A stretch of DNA of 64,000 bases from Pithys albifrons albifrons (GCF_047495875.1 NC_092497.1:58856477-58920476), one strand, 5' to 3'; counted from the first letter of the stretch, positions 38,090-52,196 are shown. Made by a program: numbers and translations. Notes: a model not told the origin generated them from the sequence alone.

Positions 38090-39245
38090 ATGGACTGTGA
38101 TGTTACCTGACAAAAGCTGGTCCATGTGGCCACAAGGCAGCACAGAGGGGGAGGGGGAGCTCCAGTGGCAACCTGCCATGTTCATCCCAGGCCCACCTGC
38201 ACAGGCACCATCAGTCCCTCAAAGGTCTCTCTGCACAAGACCAGAGTGCACAGACACAAGACAGGTGGGAATCCAAAGTTCCTGAATGGAATTGCACCCT
38301 GGCCAGGTCCCTCCAGGACTGTTCCAGGGGAAGAGCTCACTTATGGGTGGGCAAGGAGAGTCCTGGCCATCTCAGGTCAAGGCAGTGGGTGAGTGAGACG
38401 ATCTGTATCAGCAACAGAAGTGGGTCTGCAGCCTCAGCATCTTGTGTGCCTGGGCACCGGCATCTGAGAAGACTGGGATCCAAGGTCAGCTAGTGGGGAG
38501 ATCCACACTGTTTCTGTGTATATTCTCATCAAGGCTCCTTCATCCTGCTCAGCCTGAGAGGCAAGCAGGATGGGGTACTGTTTGATTTCATGTGAGTGTT
38601 AGGCACATATGTCTGTGAAATATACGGCCAGACACGTATGTCTCTTTATGTGTGTTGCACACATTATTCTGTGTTCACCTAGTGTGAAGACATTTTCAGC
38701 CTCACTGCTGCTTGGACTTGGGGACATAGAGCTGAGGCAGCCTCATCTGCTTTGGGTTGTTGGATCAAGCTCTCTCTATATATATATATCCACATATAAC
38801 AGACAAAGTGAAGTGTTTGTACCTCAAAGAGCTAAATTGAACCTCCCAGTTCACCACCAGGAACACCCAGAATAAGAAAAGCCACACATTTCCCTGATAA
38901 AGCAGACTTAGAGATAATGGACCAAGAGAACAATTTCATTTTGTGAGTGCTGCAGGCAGGCATGTTAGCATGTCTTGTAGAGAACTGTGCTAACACAGCC
39001 ACGTTGTTTTCACCATCCAGATGGCCAGCCCTGTCTGGGCTGTCTCCAGGTGCAGAAAGGCCATGGCTGATCCCTATTCCTCAGCACCCTCTTCAATGTC
39101 ATATAAGAAGGGCGAGGCTAGCAGGGCCAAAAACATCAATACAGAGAATGCTTGTGCTTCCCATAAGCTTTTCAGGCTTATTACTCTTAACAAGCTGGGG
39201 AGTCAAAAGTGTTCAAAATCCCTCTATACTTTTGTAACATCCTCT
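38090..39245. other. GC-richer block, possible ERV-derived repeat
   Basis: This ~1.1-kb block stands out from the AT-rich surroundings in GC content. It carries LTR-like signs: a CATATAAGAAGGGC TATA-like element near 39099 and several short ORFs in overlapping frames (62-96 codons), as seen in the LTRs at 16884-18121. I cannot name a family, define termini or find a target-site duplication, so it may be one degenerate element, two pieces (38090-38890 and 38940-39245), or unique sequence. A short AT dinucleotide run lies at 38777-38789. Confidence 0.35.
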
Positions 39246-39441
39246 AGCTATAACTGCTTTATGTTGCAATAATAAGAAATTATGATAAGTCAGTTCACTG
39301 AAGCACATAGAGATGATGATATAGTGTGTGTAATCAAAGAAATTAAGGTTCACCAGCTTGGAACAAGCTCTTTACTGCTGTAGTTAAACAATACTCAGAA
39401 GTAGCTCATTCACAGACAGCTCAGCAAGGTCAGCATCCTTA

Positions 39442-39519
39442 ACAGAAATACAATAGCACATAGCAACACACACAACATAAACAGAAATACAATAGGACAC
39501 AGTGACACACACAATATGA
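39442..39519 (+). repeat. 39-bp x 2 tandem duplication
   Basis: Unit 1 (39442-39480) and unit 2 (39481-39519) both begin ACAGAAATACAATAG and contain ACACACACAA. They differ at about six positions. Confidence 0.9.
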
Positions 39520-41020
39520 TAGTAAATCAAGTTTTGGAAATAAGAGTTGAAAAAAATAAGCAGAATGTCAAGAAAGACTCTAAATTCTTAAGATATTCTC
39601 ATTAAATATTATTATCAAAAAAGTTTTATGGCTAATGGTTCACAAGATTGTGTGTGTGTGTTTTAAAATGAAAACCAAAATAAATTATCTTCATGGCATA
39701 AACTGATCTGTGGTAAAGATGAAATGACCTTCAAGTTCTCAAAAAGGCAGCCTATACAAAGTCAGTTCTTCAAAATGACAAAAAATATTACCCTACAAAC
39801 AGTTGGCAAAAACAATTAACAAGAAAATCTAAATTATGCAAAGCCTCAGTCAAGCAGACACTTCTGAATTTTTCTCTCCATTAGTGTAAATCAAGTTAGC
39901 AATTTCTAACAAATTGAAGGCAGTTGTAACTCCATTAATTCCCATACCCTTCATCTGTGCGTGTATATATGTGTATAAATCACCTTGGAAAAAAAGTTTG
40001 TTGACAAAACCACACTATTTTAATTTGTTATATATGCACAGACTTAGTTACAACATACTCATCTTCTGGGTTGTAAGCAATTTTAAAAGTAGTCTTTTCA
40101 TCCAACCCTGATCATTGTGCTCCTTGTCTAACACTTAGAGTAAAAATACATGGACCAGGAGAAAATCCATATTCCGCTCCAGATTCTGGGTATATGTGCC
40201 TAACTTCCTATAGGTTTCAGTTAACTGCAAGTTATTACATAGATTACCATGCAATGAAAATATGAAACACTGACACGTGGGATTCCTATATTAATTCAGT
40301 CTGCTCAAAAAGTGGGTAACCACAGAGTAAAACAGTGTAGGCAGAAGATATGAAGGCTTTTACATAATGAGTGTTTTTATGTTATTTATGTATGTTCTTA
40401 CTATTAAAATAAGTACCCCACTGAGTCAGGAATATTATTTGGTTTTATAACACAGTGATATATGTCTTCAACTTTCAAAAAAAAAATTGTGTCATTGATC
40501 CAGCCACAGAGACTTAGATGTCAGATTCATCTGAGAATTTGTTACTACACATTTTGGTGTTTTGCTCTGGAAACCTCCTTATTCTACCCCTCTCCACTGT
40601 GGAATTCAATGGCATGAAAGGATTATGTTCTAGTTTGACTAAATAAAGAACTGCATTTGATCAAAACCCTGCAGATACATGTGAACAGTCACAAGGAATA
40701 AGGTGGAGTAGTGGGCTTATGTGATCTTTGCAAGATGCAAGGAATAAAAAATTGGATAACAAATGGTCTAAGTTTCACCATTAGTCCTGACAATTGAAAG
40801 TATCAATACAATTGCAAGCTATTTAAACACATTTCCTGAGTAGGCAAAACATATTGAGACACAAGGAGCTTTGCTCCTTAAAAAGTTTCATGAGCAGGCT
40901 CCTATGTTTTACAAGTGTGATGTCTCTCATAAGAGATGAAATAACATTAGGTCAAAGGAATGCTGCTTTCTTGGTTGCTGGCATGAAACAGTCTATTCTT
41001 GTTCCAAATTATGCCTCTAC

Positions 41021-41058
41021 AAGAAGAAGAAAACAAACAAACAAACAAAACAAAACAC
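41021..41058 (+). repeat. (GAA)n then (CAAA)n simple repeat
   Basis: AAGAAGAAG is followed by perfect CAAA units and CAAAACAAAAC. It produces the NKQNK-type residues in the 110-codon ORF over it. Confidence 0.9.
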
Positions 41059-44000
41059 AGATTTTCTATTTCTTTATAGTTCTGATCTCCTTACTGGGGC
41101 CTGTTCCTCCATATACATGGGAAATCAGCAGTGAAAACAGCTCTTTCGATTTATCCATGCCAGCTTTCTCCCTGATAACTTTCTAGGGAATGCAAAACAT
41201 GTGATTAATCAATATCAGATTAATCTGCACGATAAGCAAGAACATTTTAAGGCATCTAAACCACTTGTCCCTTTCAAGAGTACTTTTAAGAAAATCTGTG
41301 CTAATGGCTGAACAGGTTATTTACTCTTAAAAAAATGACACTCAGCAATGCACTAAATCCCCAGTCAAACTATTCCTTGAAAAATGTGAGGGGCAACAAG
41401 GGTGAATTAATCTCTTAGGTCGTCAGCTCCACTCCCCCACAGACACCTAATCCCTTTCATAGACTTACTGAACTTCACCTTAGAACTTACCCATTGCCCA
41501 GACCTTTTTATCAGAAGGCCATTTGAGGAGCTTAATCCTCTAAATTATGGATCTTTTCTGTCCATTTTCAGCATAAATTTACACAGAGCCAGTGTTCTCC
41601 TTTCTGTGTCACTACCACTTATTACCACAGCCAGTGTTGTTTTCATTTCAGTTGCTGTCCCATCTTTTTACCCCTGCCATTTCTCTCTCCTCTACCCTTT
41701 CCAGGTCTCCTTTCACCAGTATATACACTGTCACTACACCTGAAAATCATAATTCACCTTGTTCTTGTCAGGTATACTTTTCAGATTGTCTTGTAACTAA
41801 TGGAAAGCATGACTTGCTCAGCAGCTGCAAACACCTTTCTACTATTTGGCAAGAAGGAGATGCAAGTTCATAGCAGTGCCCTAAATAAGAGAATGAGTAT
41901 TGGAAAAATAACATCCAGGGGTTGCAAAGAGGAAGCAAAGAAAAAGAGAACAGTATCAATGCCTTCAGCACCAGCATTTCCCCACATTTCTAACCACAGC
42001 TCTATTGGTTGTACAATTACATTTCCAAAGACAGTTCTTTAGTGTAAACAAATGCACCAAAGAACTATTCCAGCCTGAGCAACATCTTATGGAAGAAATT
42101 ACTTGTGGAAGATCATATTCACAAACACATGCCTTTGTATTTTTAGGTACTTCCATCAAGAGGGTAGGTGCATTTTGTTCTAATGAAATCTAGCAAAATT
42201 CTAACCATAAGAAGACTCCCCAGTCCTTTACCTTTGTTTCTAATAACATTGTTAGTTACTCAGAGGCTGCAAAACTGAAAAGGAATAATAGCTCCAGTGT
42301 ATATTCTATGCAATATTAGTTGATGGAAAGGAAAAGGGCCAGGGAAAACTGAACTGTTCGGAGTTTTGCAATAATTTTGCTGAGATTTGCAACCTTTTAT
42401 GGAGACTGTAGTTTATCGTAAAGAACTCCTCTAGTAGTATGATGCTGTTCTGTGTGGCCTTTCTGAATCTGCCCAGTGATGGTGCTTCTTTAAGGATTAC
42501 CCTCCATTTGGAGAAAGCTATGTCAATTTTTGCCATTTTAGTAATGTCTCAGAAAGCTGTGGTATAAGAAAGTTGCCTCTCTTATTAGTCTTTCAGATCT
42601 CTAAGTCTGCTGCGACTGATAACGCTCATGGGTAACATTAAAAAGTATTGTCAAATATTATGATATATAGTAGAAAAGTTACCAATATATTTCTTTGTTC
42701 TGCAGTGTCTGAGAAAATTGTTCCTTGTGCATGCTCCAAACCTCAGGATACTTAAGAAGATGAATGCAAAACACCAAAACAAACCCAAGCCCTGACATGA
42801 ATATGCCAGTTTTACACACTTAAAATACCCAACACAGCACACAAGGGGTTGTTTTAAAACATGCTCAGCTCCTTGGAACATTCATTTATGTCGTTTTAAT
42901 TTTATATATATAAAAAATTCAAAATCACTTAACTGAGTTATCCGATATCTTTTTACATTTTTGTAATTATAAGTCCTTCAGATATAAAACCTTCAAAATT
43001 GTAAATTTCAGTGTCATTTGAGAAGACAGAGCATAGGCTATAGCATGAGTCTTTTCTTCAGAGCTTGCACATTGCTGCTGATGGGCCAAGGACATAGAAA
43101 ACAGCTGATTCTTCTAGCTAGATAATTACATTCATTTTTTTAGGGTTTTTTCACCTGTGATAACAGAAAGCCTCCGATAGGTAGTGCCTTGGTCTATCAT
43201 AACAAGGCTAACTTGGATAGTCTTAAGCTGAAACAATCAGAAGTTTTCATTGTTTACCCCAGTTTGGTGTTCTAGACCTGAAAGTTTAATTCTCAGCTCA
43301 GTATACTGAAACGTCCAGTCACAGCAGGTATTATGTGCACCTAAATGTGTATATAATGATACTACCCTTCAGAAAATTATCTTCTAATACAGCTAAATGT
43401 GCATGGTTATATCGTAAAGGGATCTTTATAATCTCATAGAGCTCCACTACTTTCCCATTTAATTTATAAGAACACATTATTATTTATATAGTTCTTTACA
43501 CCAAATACAAAAAGAAGCAAAACATAGAAATATGGGCTGATATTCTTCTGACAATTTATATTATAAATACTCTCTGTTCTTCTTCCTTTAAACTGTACAC
43601 ACAGTTCACTGCACTTTTCTTCAATTCCCTTTTTTGCTACAAATTTTGAGCTTTTATCAAACTGCAGTACTAAGAATGGAGAAACATCAGCAGAAAGAAG
43701 AGCTAAGGATGTCTTTAAGCATGTAGTTGAAATGTTTCTCCTTTGGCTCTCCAGTGCCCAAGGTGAAATCTCCAGTGTTTATGTCCTAAAAATCAAAACC
43801 TGACTATTTGCTGTTCAAAGACTAACAGCCTAGACTGATTATCTGCATTTCTGACCCTTGTGAACTGGCATTCCAAGATACAACAAAAATATTGTTATTG
43901 TACAGTATAAAAAGTAAGGTGATGTTGTCTGCTGTGTATAGAGCAGCTTAAAACTTCTGCAACAAAAAGCAACACAGGTCCTTGAGGGTGTGTAACCTGA

Positions 44001-45663
44001 TCTGGTCACACAGCATCTGTCTTTCTGTCACTTCCACAGTGCAGCCCTGGCATAATCACAAGAATCACAGCCAGTTATGCTTCTTCAATCCCAATTTTCA
44101 GTCAAGTCAGTCTGTTTATCTGGCAGGATAGGAAATCCATATACCCGTCACAGCCTCTGCTCCCTTGAAGGACTACAAAACTTCTGGATTTTACATACAT
44201 GAATAAATATCACAGGATTTTCTGCTATTCTCAGCTGTCACAAGAAGCACCTAAACGTCTCTGACTGACACTTGAATCACTCACTCTGCAAAAGTTTAAA
44301 AGTGTAGATAAAATAAATACAATAAGTGCTTGTTTGCTCAGCGATAATAACACATCATTTCATCACAAACACTAGAAACACCTAAAGGAGAAATATATTT
44401 CAATACTGCATCAAGCTTGGGAACTTAAAATCCTTTTTCTTTATTTCCCAGCTTTATCAAGGAGCTGAGCAGTTATGCCAATTTTCCGTAAGTCAGACAT
44501 CCCCATTTTCTGACTATAGCACAGGCCTTGTCTCAATGTTTCTGTGTGATACCAGATGAGAAGAATGGAGATATTACTGATCTATTAACAATAGGTTAAT
44601 GGAATGATTAAGGTCGAGAATCACCCTTGAAGTATAGCATGATTCCCTTCCTGATAGCATTCTAGCCTGGAGAAAACATATCTTTACAGAAATTCAATGA
44701 TAGTTCTTCTATTTACAACTCTCTTACTATCAAAAATCAAAGTAATTTAGGAGAACACATTGGCAAAATTTAACTGATATTCTTAGTAAACAAGATTCAT
44801 CTACACCAGAAGGTGAAGTTGTCATGTATATAAACATTTAGACTTGTATATTATTAATCTAGAATAATATTTGAATGTATTATACAGAGTGTAGGAAAAG
44901 AGAAAGAGCGTACAAAAGGACCAATAAAAGATAAGATGAAGTCAAGATTCAAAGCACGTTCCAGAAGGCATCCACAGAATGGATTAGTCAAAATGTAATG
45001 TTGCTAGTGCAGAAAACAGAAAATTTATTTCATTAATTATCTGCAAGAGAGGGCAGAAGGGATGGGATCCTAACAAAAATAACCCACCATCTAAGTTGTT
45101 TGTAGAGCATAATAATACCAACACAAGTTCTTGTTAAAAAGGTGACAGAGTGTGTTCTGTTTGCTATGCGTGGTAAGAATGAGCCAACAGAGGAGAAAAG
45201 ATAAAACAAAAATTTTTAAATATACGGCAAATAACACAAATTCAAGCAAGTTCAGTTGCGTATTTTTGTTTATTTATATCAGTTTAGTGTACTAATTTTC
45301 ATGTGTTCCCTTGCATAAATTAACAGCCACTTACAAAGAGTTAGCATAGCTCTAATATGCAGTAAAACTACTGATACACTCACAGGTGCTTTAGGTAGCA
45401 TTTTCTTCTCTTGTATGCCTCCAAGGATTGACACATATGCAATAATACAAGGTTTATCTCCGCCCAGCTGAGAATAAGGTAAAGATTAGAGGGAATTCAG
45501 AGGTGCTTAATTAAAGCAGTTACCCTGACTACATCAAGCAACACTAAACACTGCAGAACAATACAATAACTAGCTGCTTATAGCTATCTATTTGTCTAGA
45601 CATGCTCTGTTTCTGTGAACTCATGCTCATTTTCAAACACACAATTATAAACCTTTCTCAATT

Positions 45664-45740
45664 GCAGCCCCAGATCCTTGTATAACTCCTTTGATTTCAA
45701 TGGAATTTACACAAGGTGGAGATCTGGGCCAAAGATTCAA
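45664..45740. mobile_element. Ancient palindromic (MITE-like) repeat
   Basis: The segment has partly complementary ends: CCCAGATCC and CTTGTATAA on the left, ACACAAGG and AGATCTGGGCC on the right. The centre reads TTTGATTTCAATGGAATTTAC. This pattern, a TTCAATGGA core between arms beginning near CAGATC, matches a widespread old palindromic DNA-transposon-like family of reptiles and birds. Family name not certain. Confidence 0.45.
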
Positions 45741-45900
45741 AACTTCTAAAAGCTTTTTGGCACTAAATAGATATTTCTCACAGCTTTTTCCTTTGGGTTT
45801 CTCATCGTAGGCCCCTATTTCCTTAAGGTGTTCTGGAGTTTGCTGAAAAAACAGACAAGGGAAGTAAAAGGTGCTCTTATTAAGAGGAACCTCACTCCTT

Positions 45901-45948
45901 CCTTTACAGTCCTTGGCACTCTTTCCTTTACTGTCCTAGGCACCTGCC
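45901..45948 (+). repeat. 24-bp x 2 imperfect tandem duplication
   Basis: Both units start CCTTTAC and contain GTCCT-GGCAC; several mismatches. Confidence 0.75.
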
Positions 45949-47885
45949 TGCAAATACTAACCTCATGCTGACTTTTTTGGACACTTCCACCAGCATCAAC
46001 CTTCTCTTCAAAGAGGAGTTCACACTTGGCCTAACTCAAAATAACTGGCAAATAATTCTATGCCCAGCTGCTGAATTAGGTCATAAAGAGTGAAAGTGGG
46101 GTTTAGTATTGTCCGAATGTTTAATTCATTTTACCACTTCCACACAAGCACAAATACCCAAAATGCCATTCAAAGGACAGAAACCTGCTCTACACAGATA
46201 AAGGAATCTTTCTCTTCCAGATCACCAGCCTAGTAAATTGATGGTTATACAAGGTTAGAAATGTTCATGCAAGTACAGCTCCAACTATTGATAGCAAGCC
46301 AGTACTCATAACAAGGATTCTTGATGTTTTTTAAACAAATCAATGATATTATTCTCTAGGCCAGCTCAGTTGTCTGCTTCAGAACTGTTACAGGAACAGA
46401 ATTAATTATGGCAGAGTTTCATATCCAGGAAATATTTCAAGGATGTCGTTGTCAGGTGTACACTTGAAAAGGTATTGAAATCCCTTTTTGATATCAGCAA
46501 TAAGATTTGTAAATTTTCAAACGAGGAAAGAGGCTTGGGGTAAGACTTTTTGAGTGTTGAAATCTTTACAGTGTTTTTTAGGTAACTTTTCAAGTTAACA
46601 TCTCATGATTTTTTACTTCTCCATGGCTTTTACTGAGTAATAAGACCCAATTATTTGTCATGGATTTTATAGGAATTTCTTTCTCTGCAGTTGGGCGTTG
46701 GATGTCTGTACTATTGCTATATGGCACAAAAGAGTTGAATTTTTTAGTTAAAGCAAGCAGGATGCTTGTTTAATGACACTACAGTCAATATGTTACTAGT
46801 CTAAAAAATACAAAGTGCTAGAAATATTAACTCACTACTTATTCCATGTTTTTAAATCAGTTATGCAGTGACAAATAAAAATTCTCAGGTGGAAGGACAT
46901 ACCAAGTTATAACAAAGCTGTGGTTTTACCTCCAGCTTTGCTTTTTCCAAGTTCTAATAGATTTTAACATACTGGTCTTGGAAAGTTTCTTTCAATCTTT
47001 TGCTTTCATATAGCCTCGGTTGCCAGTAGATGAAGAATACACCCCAAATATTATTAGGCTAGATAAAGTGTCACATTTTCATTAGCCATTTCTCTTTATA
47101 ACTCTCAAGCAAAATAAAAATCAGAAAGGGACAACAGTCCTCACACTTCCACTTTTCTAAAATATTTGTCCTGTTGGTATTCAGACAACTATTTAAAAAA
47201 ATTATATTACTTTTTTCTTCGTTCTTTTCACTACATCTCCCATAAGAACAGTTCACAATTTAAACTGTTAGTAGAGGAGTCAATAAGATGCAAAATTCTG
47301 TACAGAGGTTTAATAAATCTATGGGGTAAAGGAATTTGGTAGTTCTGAGTTCCAGCCATGTCACCCTGTTATAGAAATCTATAACTAATATTGCTTCTTG
47401 CTTACAGCTCAGAAAAACTGCATGGAAAATCACTGCAATAGCATGAGAAAAAATTTAAGAATATTAACGCTTAAATAATTCAATCATTTTTAGAACAAAT
47501 ACATGGTCCACCTGCAAGTGTACAAGTATCTTTGTCTTTATATAAGCAATATAATAAATTCCACTAGCACTTCCAGTTTTCTTTCATTCACATGTGTTCT
47601 CCTAACCTTTACCCTACCCATCATGCAGCAATTACTTTGATCCTCCAGCCAAGAGGAGTCCAAACCTTTTGGATGGAAATGGTATCAAAAAATAATAATT
47701 TTGTCTTCTACGGTAGAATCAATGATTTCTCATGTCTTTTTGCTTAAAAACAGTTTGCAGTGCATGAAACAATAAATACATTAAATTCACACTGCACTAG
47801 TAAAAACAAGTTAAAACCACACTATTTTGATATTTTGACTGTTTCTAAATTTAATGTAAATTTATTTACTAAGAAAAAAGATAAT

Positions 47886-47920
47886 CAACCAACAAACAAA
47901 CAAACAAACAAAACCACAAA
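47886..47920 (+). repeat. (CAAA)n simple repeat
   Basis: AACCAACAAACAAACAAAC units ending in AAAACCACAAAG; accounts for the N/Q/T/K-rich end of a 61-codon ORF. Confidence 0.9.
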
Positions 47921-50900
47921 GCCCAGGAACATTAGAGATTTCTAAGTCAGGAAACAGATCTTCAAAGTGAGAATGAGATAGACCTAAGAAACAGAAGGTC
48001 AGACTTCAAACAATTCTGTTCCCAATAAAGTTTTAATTAGAAAACAGTCCTTGTTGTCTTGCTACTCCTTCCTAAAACTATTGCAACTCCTTACTAGACC
48101 TACTCTGTACAATTGACTTTCTTGTTGCAGACATCAAATAGCAATAAATACTGGGCATCAATCCTGGGTCTTATCTATCATACTTTGTGTCTTGTCATAT
48201 TCATGTCTTACTGGCTTCCCTGCAACCAAGGTTCTGGCTTCTTTCTCTCAGTTGCAGCAGAAGAAGCAAAGAGGTTTTGTACCTTCTTTCAATTCAAGAA
48301 ATTTAAACATATTCAATGAATTCCCTTCCTAATCTGGTTTAATTTAATTTTAAAGCTGATTGCTGCTAGAATTTTAGCACATCTAGAAACTAGAGTATCT
48401 ATTTGATGTCTTTGAAAAAAGCCACAAGAAAAAGCTTTCTCATTTTATACCACAAATCTTGCCACAGGTAATGTAAATGTTACCTCTGTATTACACTTCC
48501 AGTTGTGTCTTGCCTAGTTTACCTTGTAGAGATCCAAAATGCCATTGTACTGTGTTTCTGGTGGTCACTGGTGTGTGTCAAATTTGGTACATTCAGTCCA
48601 AACAGTTATGATTCTAAAAAATTTACAGTGTCATTGCTGTAAATAACTGTGATTCTCCAGCACAAACATCTTCTAATTTATGACATGTAACTCAAGACAT
48701 AGGTCAGAACCTTCATTCTAACTCCAAGCTAAAAGTCATAGGTCCCCTTTAAAAATAGCTTAGAGATCATTTAGATAACTCACCTATCAGCTCATTTCGT
48801 TCCTACCATTTGCTTTTCTAGGGTCTATTTCAGATGCAATTAATGGTCTTATAACACTTTTGGTTTATTTTGCTCATCTTTAGAAAGTTTTATTAGTGTA
48901 AAAATCCTTTAAAAGCCAATTTTTTTACCAAATTTTGGGTTAGCTATTTATTTCTTCTGAAACCCTGATTAATTTAATGGAACAACTTGTCAATTTTTAC
49001 AAGTTGTCATATATACAAGTTTTGAGTATAACAAAGTTAAAACACTTCTCTCCATCCAAGAAACTTCCCTATGTTCTTCCAAATGGGAAAAGTTATCACT
49101 AGGTTCACCACAATCAAAATAGAAAACCCTTTTCTAGGAACTATTAAGCTACATTAACAAGACAAAGAACAGTATCGCATCACCCTATGTTCAAAAGTAT
49201 CAGTTGCTATATGCATAAAATCATACTTCAAATAGATTTCAATTTCATATCAGTCTCTAGCTTAATTTCTGCAGTAGCTTAATAGAGGTATTTGTGAGAA
49301 ACTTCACTCCTTACTTTTTTTTAATAATTTTAAAAATGTCTGTGCCCTGGAAAATAAAACGGGGGAAAAAAAGAGAGAGAGAGAATGCCACTGCCATAGC
49401 TTCAGATATGCTTTTGTGTATGGAAGCAGTCCTAATTCTTATTCCAGAGATATTTTCTTATTTTTATTGAGTTTGTACAATATCTTCTGCACTTCATCAA
49501 AGTAATATAAGTACCTCAATGTTTTCCCAGATAGATACTTCTTAAAACTCTCACTTTTTGAATGGAAAAAAAATAGATTAACGTCACAGTTAATCTCAAA
49601 AAAACTCACATAGTCTACATTTGGATCAAATGAGAAATAGACAGTGAAACTGAACCTACTTGTTTTCCTCGGGCAGAAAGAATCCTAACATCAGAAAGAC
49701 AAGACAGATGTACAAGCAAATTCTGGAAAACGTAAAATAAAGCTTTGAAAAGAAGGGAAAACACAGAATAAAAAAATGCATGAGAAATTGTTGACAAGGT
49801 CACAGAATACTGTACATTAACATCAGGAAATTAACCAGTGCAACAGGAAAACTTCTATTTTACGTGTATTTCAAGCACATTACTCCTAGTGGATTGAGTT
49901 GCTTTGGAGAAAACAAGTCAGAGAGTGGTGCAGAGGGAATAACAGTTCTACCAATGGTACCTATAGAAACTTAGGTGAACTTACCTGTTGACTCCTGACT
50001 TCATGTAGGAGGCTGTACAAGCATCCTTTGTACTAATTGGAAGAGAATTTCTCCCTGAAGGTTGCAAAAAATAGAGTTTTCTCCCTGAAGAATAAAAGGG
50101 CAAGGAAAGAAGAATGAGGAAGTGAATGAAAATGGAAAGGAACAAAAGGTTATCATAGAGAAGAGCAAGATCCTTTTCAAAATAGTCTGAGGATCATTAA
50201 ATTATTCAGGGTTGGTGAAGATGTGGAAGTCAGTTAAATGTAGAAAACAAAAATATCAGTGGTCCACTAAAACAATCATCACTGAAAACTTTCCTTGCAT
50301 GTGAAGGGAGAACAAGTTGCAACAGAATTTTTCAGGGTCTCCTTCCAGTCATCCCCATATTTTCCCTTGTATCTATTCTCTCATTTTATATATGAAATAG
50401 AACAAAAGCCAAAAATGTGCCAGAACTAACCGAAATATAACCAGACTTAAGAGGAGAATTAAATCCAATTTTAATCCTTTTTTATGTAACTAAGTTATAC
50501 TTAAGGGTCAATTTACCTTTAATGAAAACACATGTCTTGAAGCATCTGAAAATTGCAGTACTAACAGGAAAACATAGCATCTTTTCCATTTCTTCTTATG
50601 CTGCCCAGAGTTCTGGTATAGTTCCTGCTCTCTAGTACTGTAACAATCTATGAATGTACAAATACATCAGAGGCTAGATGCAAGTCTGATGGGAATGGAA
50701 GGAAGGTAACTACTGTCATCATCTTCCCATCTTATACCTTGATAATGGGAGGGGGAAAGTCATATCCCATGACAGAGGGTAGCATGTAGAAGAAGACTGC
50801 AGAGATGAAAACGTTTGCAGCTACCGGCTCTCCTTTGTCACACGTTCCTTTTTATGGAGTTAAGGTGGTCCCTCAGAGAGACTGTGAGACAGTATGGAGA

Positions 50901-51116
50901 ATCTGCAAAATTCCTGTATGGAAACAGAAGACAAGTGTTACAAAAAGCACGTGGTCTCCTCTGGTCCCTAACAAGATGGAATGGTAAAACAACAATTTTG
51001 TGCTGAGTCACTTAGGCACTAAATCATATTTTGGACACACCAGCATCTTTCTAAATGCATGAACCTGTTCTGAGAAGAACTGGGCGGTGAAACAAGCACC
51101 CAGAAAAAAAACCAGC

Positions 51117-51170
51117 AGTGCCTCATCAACAGAGTAATTCAGAGGTTTAGACCTTTGCTGGTGAGGCACT
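51117..51170. other. Stable 18-bp-stem hairpin
   Basis: The left arm 51117-51134 (AGTGCCTCATCAACAGAG) pairs with the right arm 51153-51170 (CTTTGCTGGTGAGGCACT). There are 17 of 18 pairs, two of them G-U, with one A-C mismatch and an 18-nt loop. Size and pairing resemble a short pre-miRNA-like hairpin, but the stem does not extend beyond 18 bp and there is no evidence of transcription. Confidence 0.85.
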
Positions 51171-52196
51171 ACCAAAATTCATTCCCTCATTGAGCTGTGG
51201 TGACATGATCCAAGCTTCCTTCTGTTCTGAAAAGTGCCTGAGCCACCAGTGACACTCAGCGCTTCTCTCCTCTTCCTGAAGTGTGAGCCCTTCTCAGAAC
51301 ATAATTTACCACTGAGAGAACATGTCTTTCAGTCATTCTTCTCCTCCTGTTTTTTCAGTGGAGAACATGTCACTTGAGAGAGGATTTCTGGTATCTCATG
51401 GGTTTATTGCTTATGCCAAGTTGAAAATCAACAAGAGATGGAAAGCACCCTTGGCACAAACTATGCAATGGCCTGACTGCTATGGCACTCTGGGGAGTCC
51501 AAATCTACTCAGGCAGAAGGAACTTGCTCTTCAGCAGCCTGGCTAAGAGCCCTAAAGACAGAAAGAAAAGGAAATTATTCTGAATTTTCTACCAGTATTT
51601 TAAAACTATCTTTTCATCTCCTTTTCTTTCCAAATATCTGCAAATGAAATTACTGCTTCCATAATGAATAGAACATTTTGATGAGACAAACACAAACAAT
51701 TTTGTTTTCATTCTTGATTTAGCTGCCAAAAAAGCCAAAAATGTTATTTACGTGGTCTTACAAATTCAGAAAATACCATGTATAGGTACTTTTTAATATG
51801 AATATGATGCATTGTTTCTCTTTTTGTATGGTTTTGTTATTGGAAGCAAAACTTTGACAGTCTCACAGGATTGGTGAGACTTTTTTCTAGCTTTTAAAAT
51901 TAGCCATAGCAGCAGATTGGAAGATTCAACATGCTTCATCAACAAACAAATGATACTTTGCAGAACATTATAAGCAGAAACATGACAGATTTCAGCAATT
52001 TTCCCTTGCAGACATGTCAGTTTATACAACTTGGTTACGCTACTGCCTTTCACAAACTATAGTGAAATAAAACTTTTCAAACATGTAGAATCTTGCACAG
52101 CCTTGTATCTTATTAAGTGGCTGTCTGCATTGTTTATTTCCATTAAATCTGAACCATTGTTATTTTTCTTTCCTTATCTATTTTACCATATTACAA

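Larger units (their letters stand above)
39246..45660. other. Unique AT-rich non-coding DNA
   Basis: About 6.4 kb without a convincing gene. ORFs up to 110 codons (40854-41186 +) lack motifs; the cluster of overlapping frames at 41592-42193 on both strands reflects a stretch with few stops. Holds a 39-bp tandem duplication (39442-39519) and an A/C tract (41021-41058). Confidence 0.6.
45741..52196. other. Unique AT-rich non-coding DNA
   Basis: About 6.5 kb with no gene. ORFs here are 60-86 codons and featureless. Holds a 24-bp tandem duplication (45901-45948), an A/C tract (47886-47920), a short direct repeat of TTCTCCCTGAAG about 34 bp apart (50048-50090), and a strong hairpin (51117-51170). 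Confidence 0.6.

Noticed and set aside
40854..41186. 110-codon ORF (+)
   Set aside because: Runs through a CAAA microsatellite and has no motif; chance ORF.
41592..42193. Cluster of overlapping ORFs on both strands, considered as a candidate exon region
   Set aside because: Several frames are open at once, which indicates local lack of stops rather than coding selection; no splice-site-bounded frame stands out.
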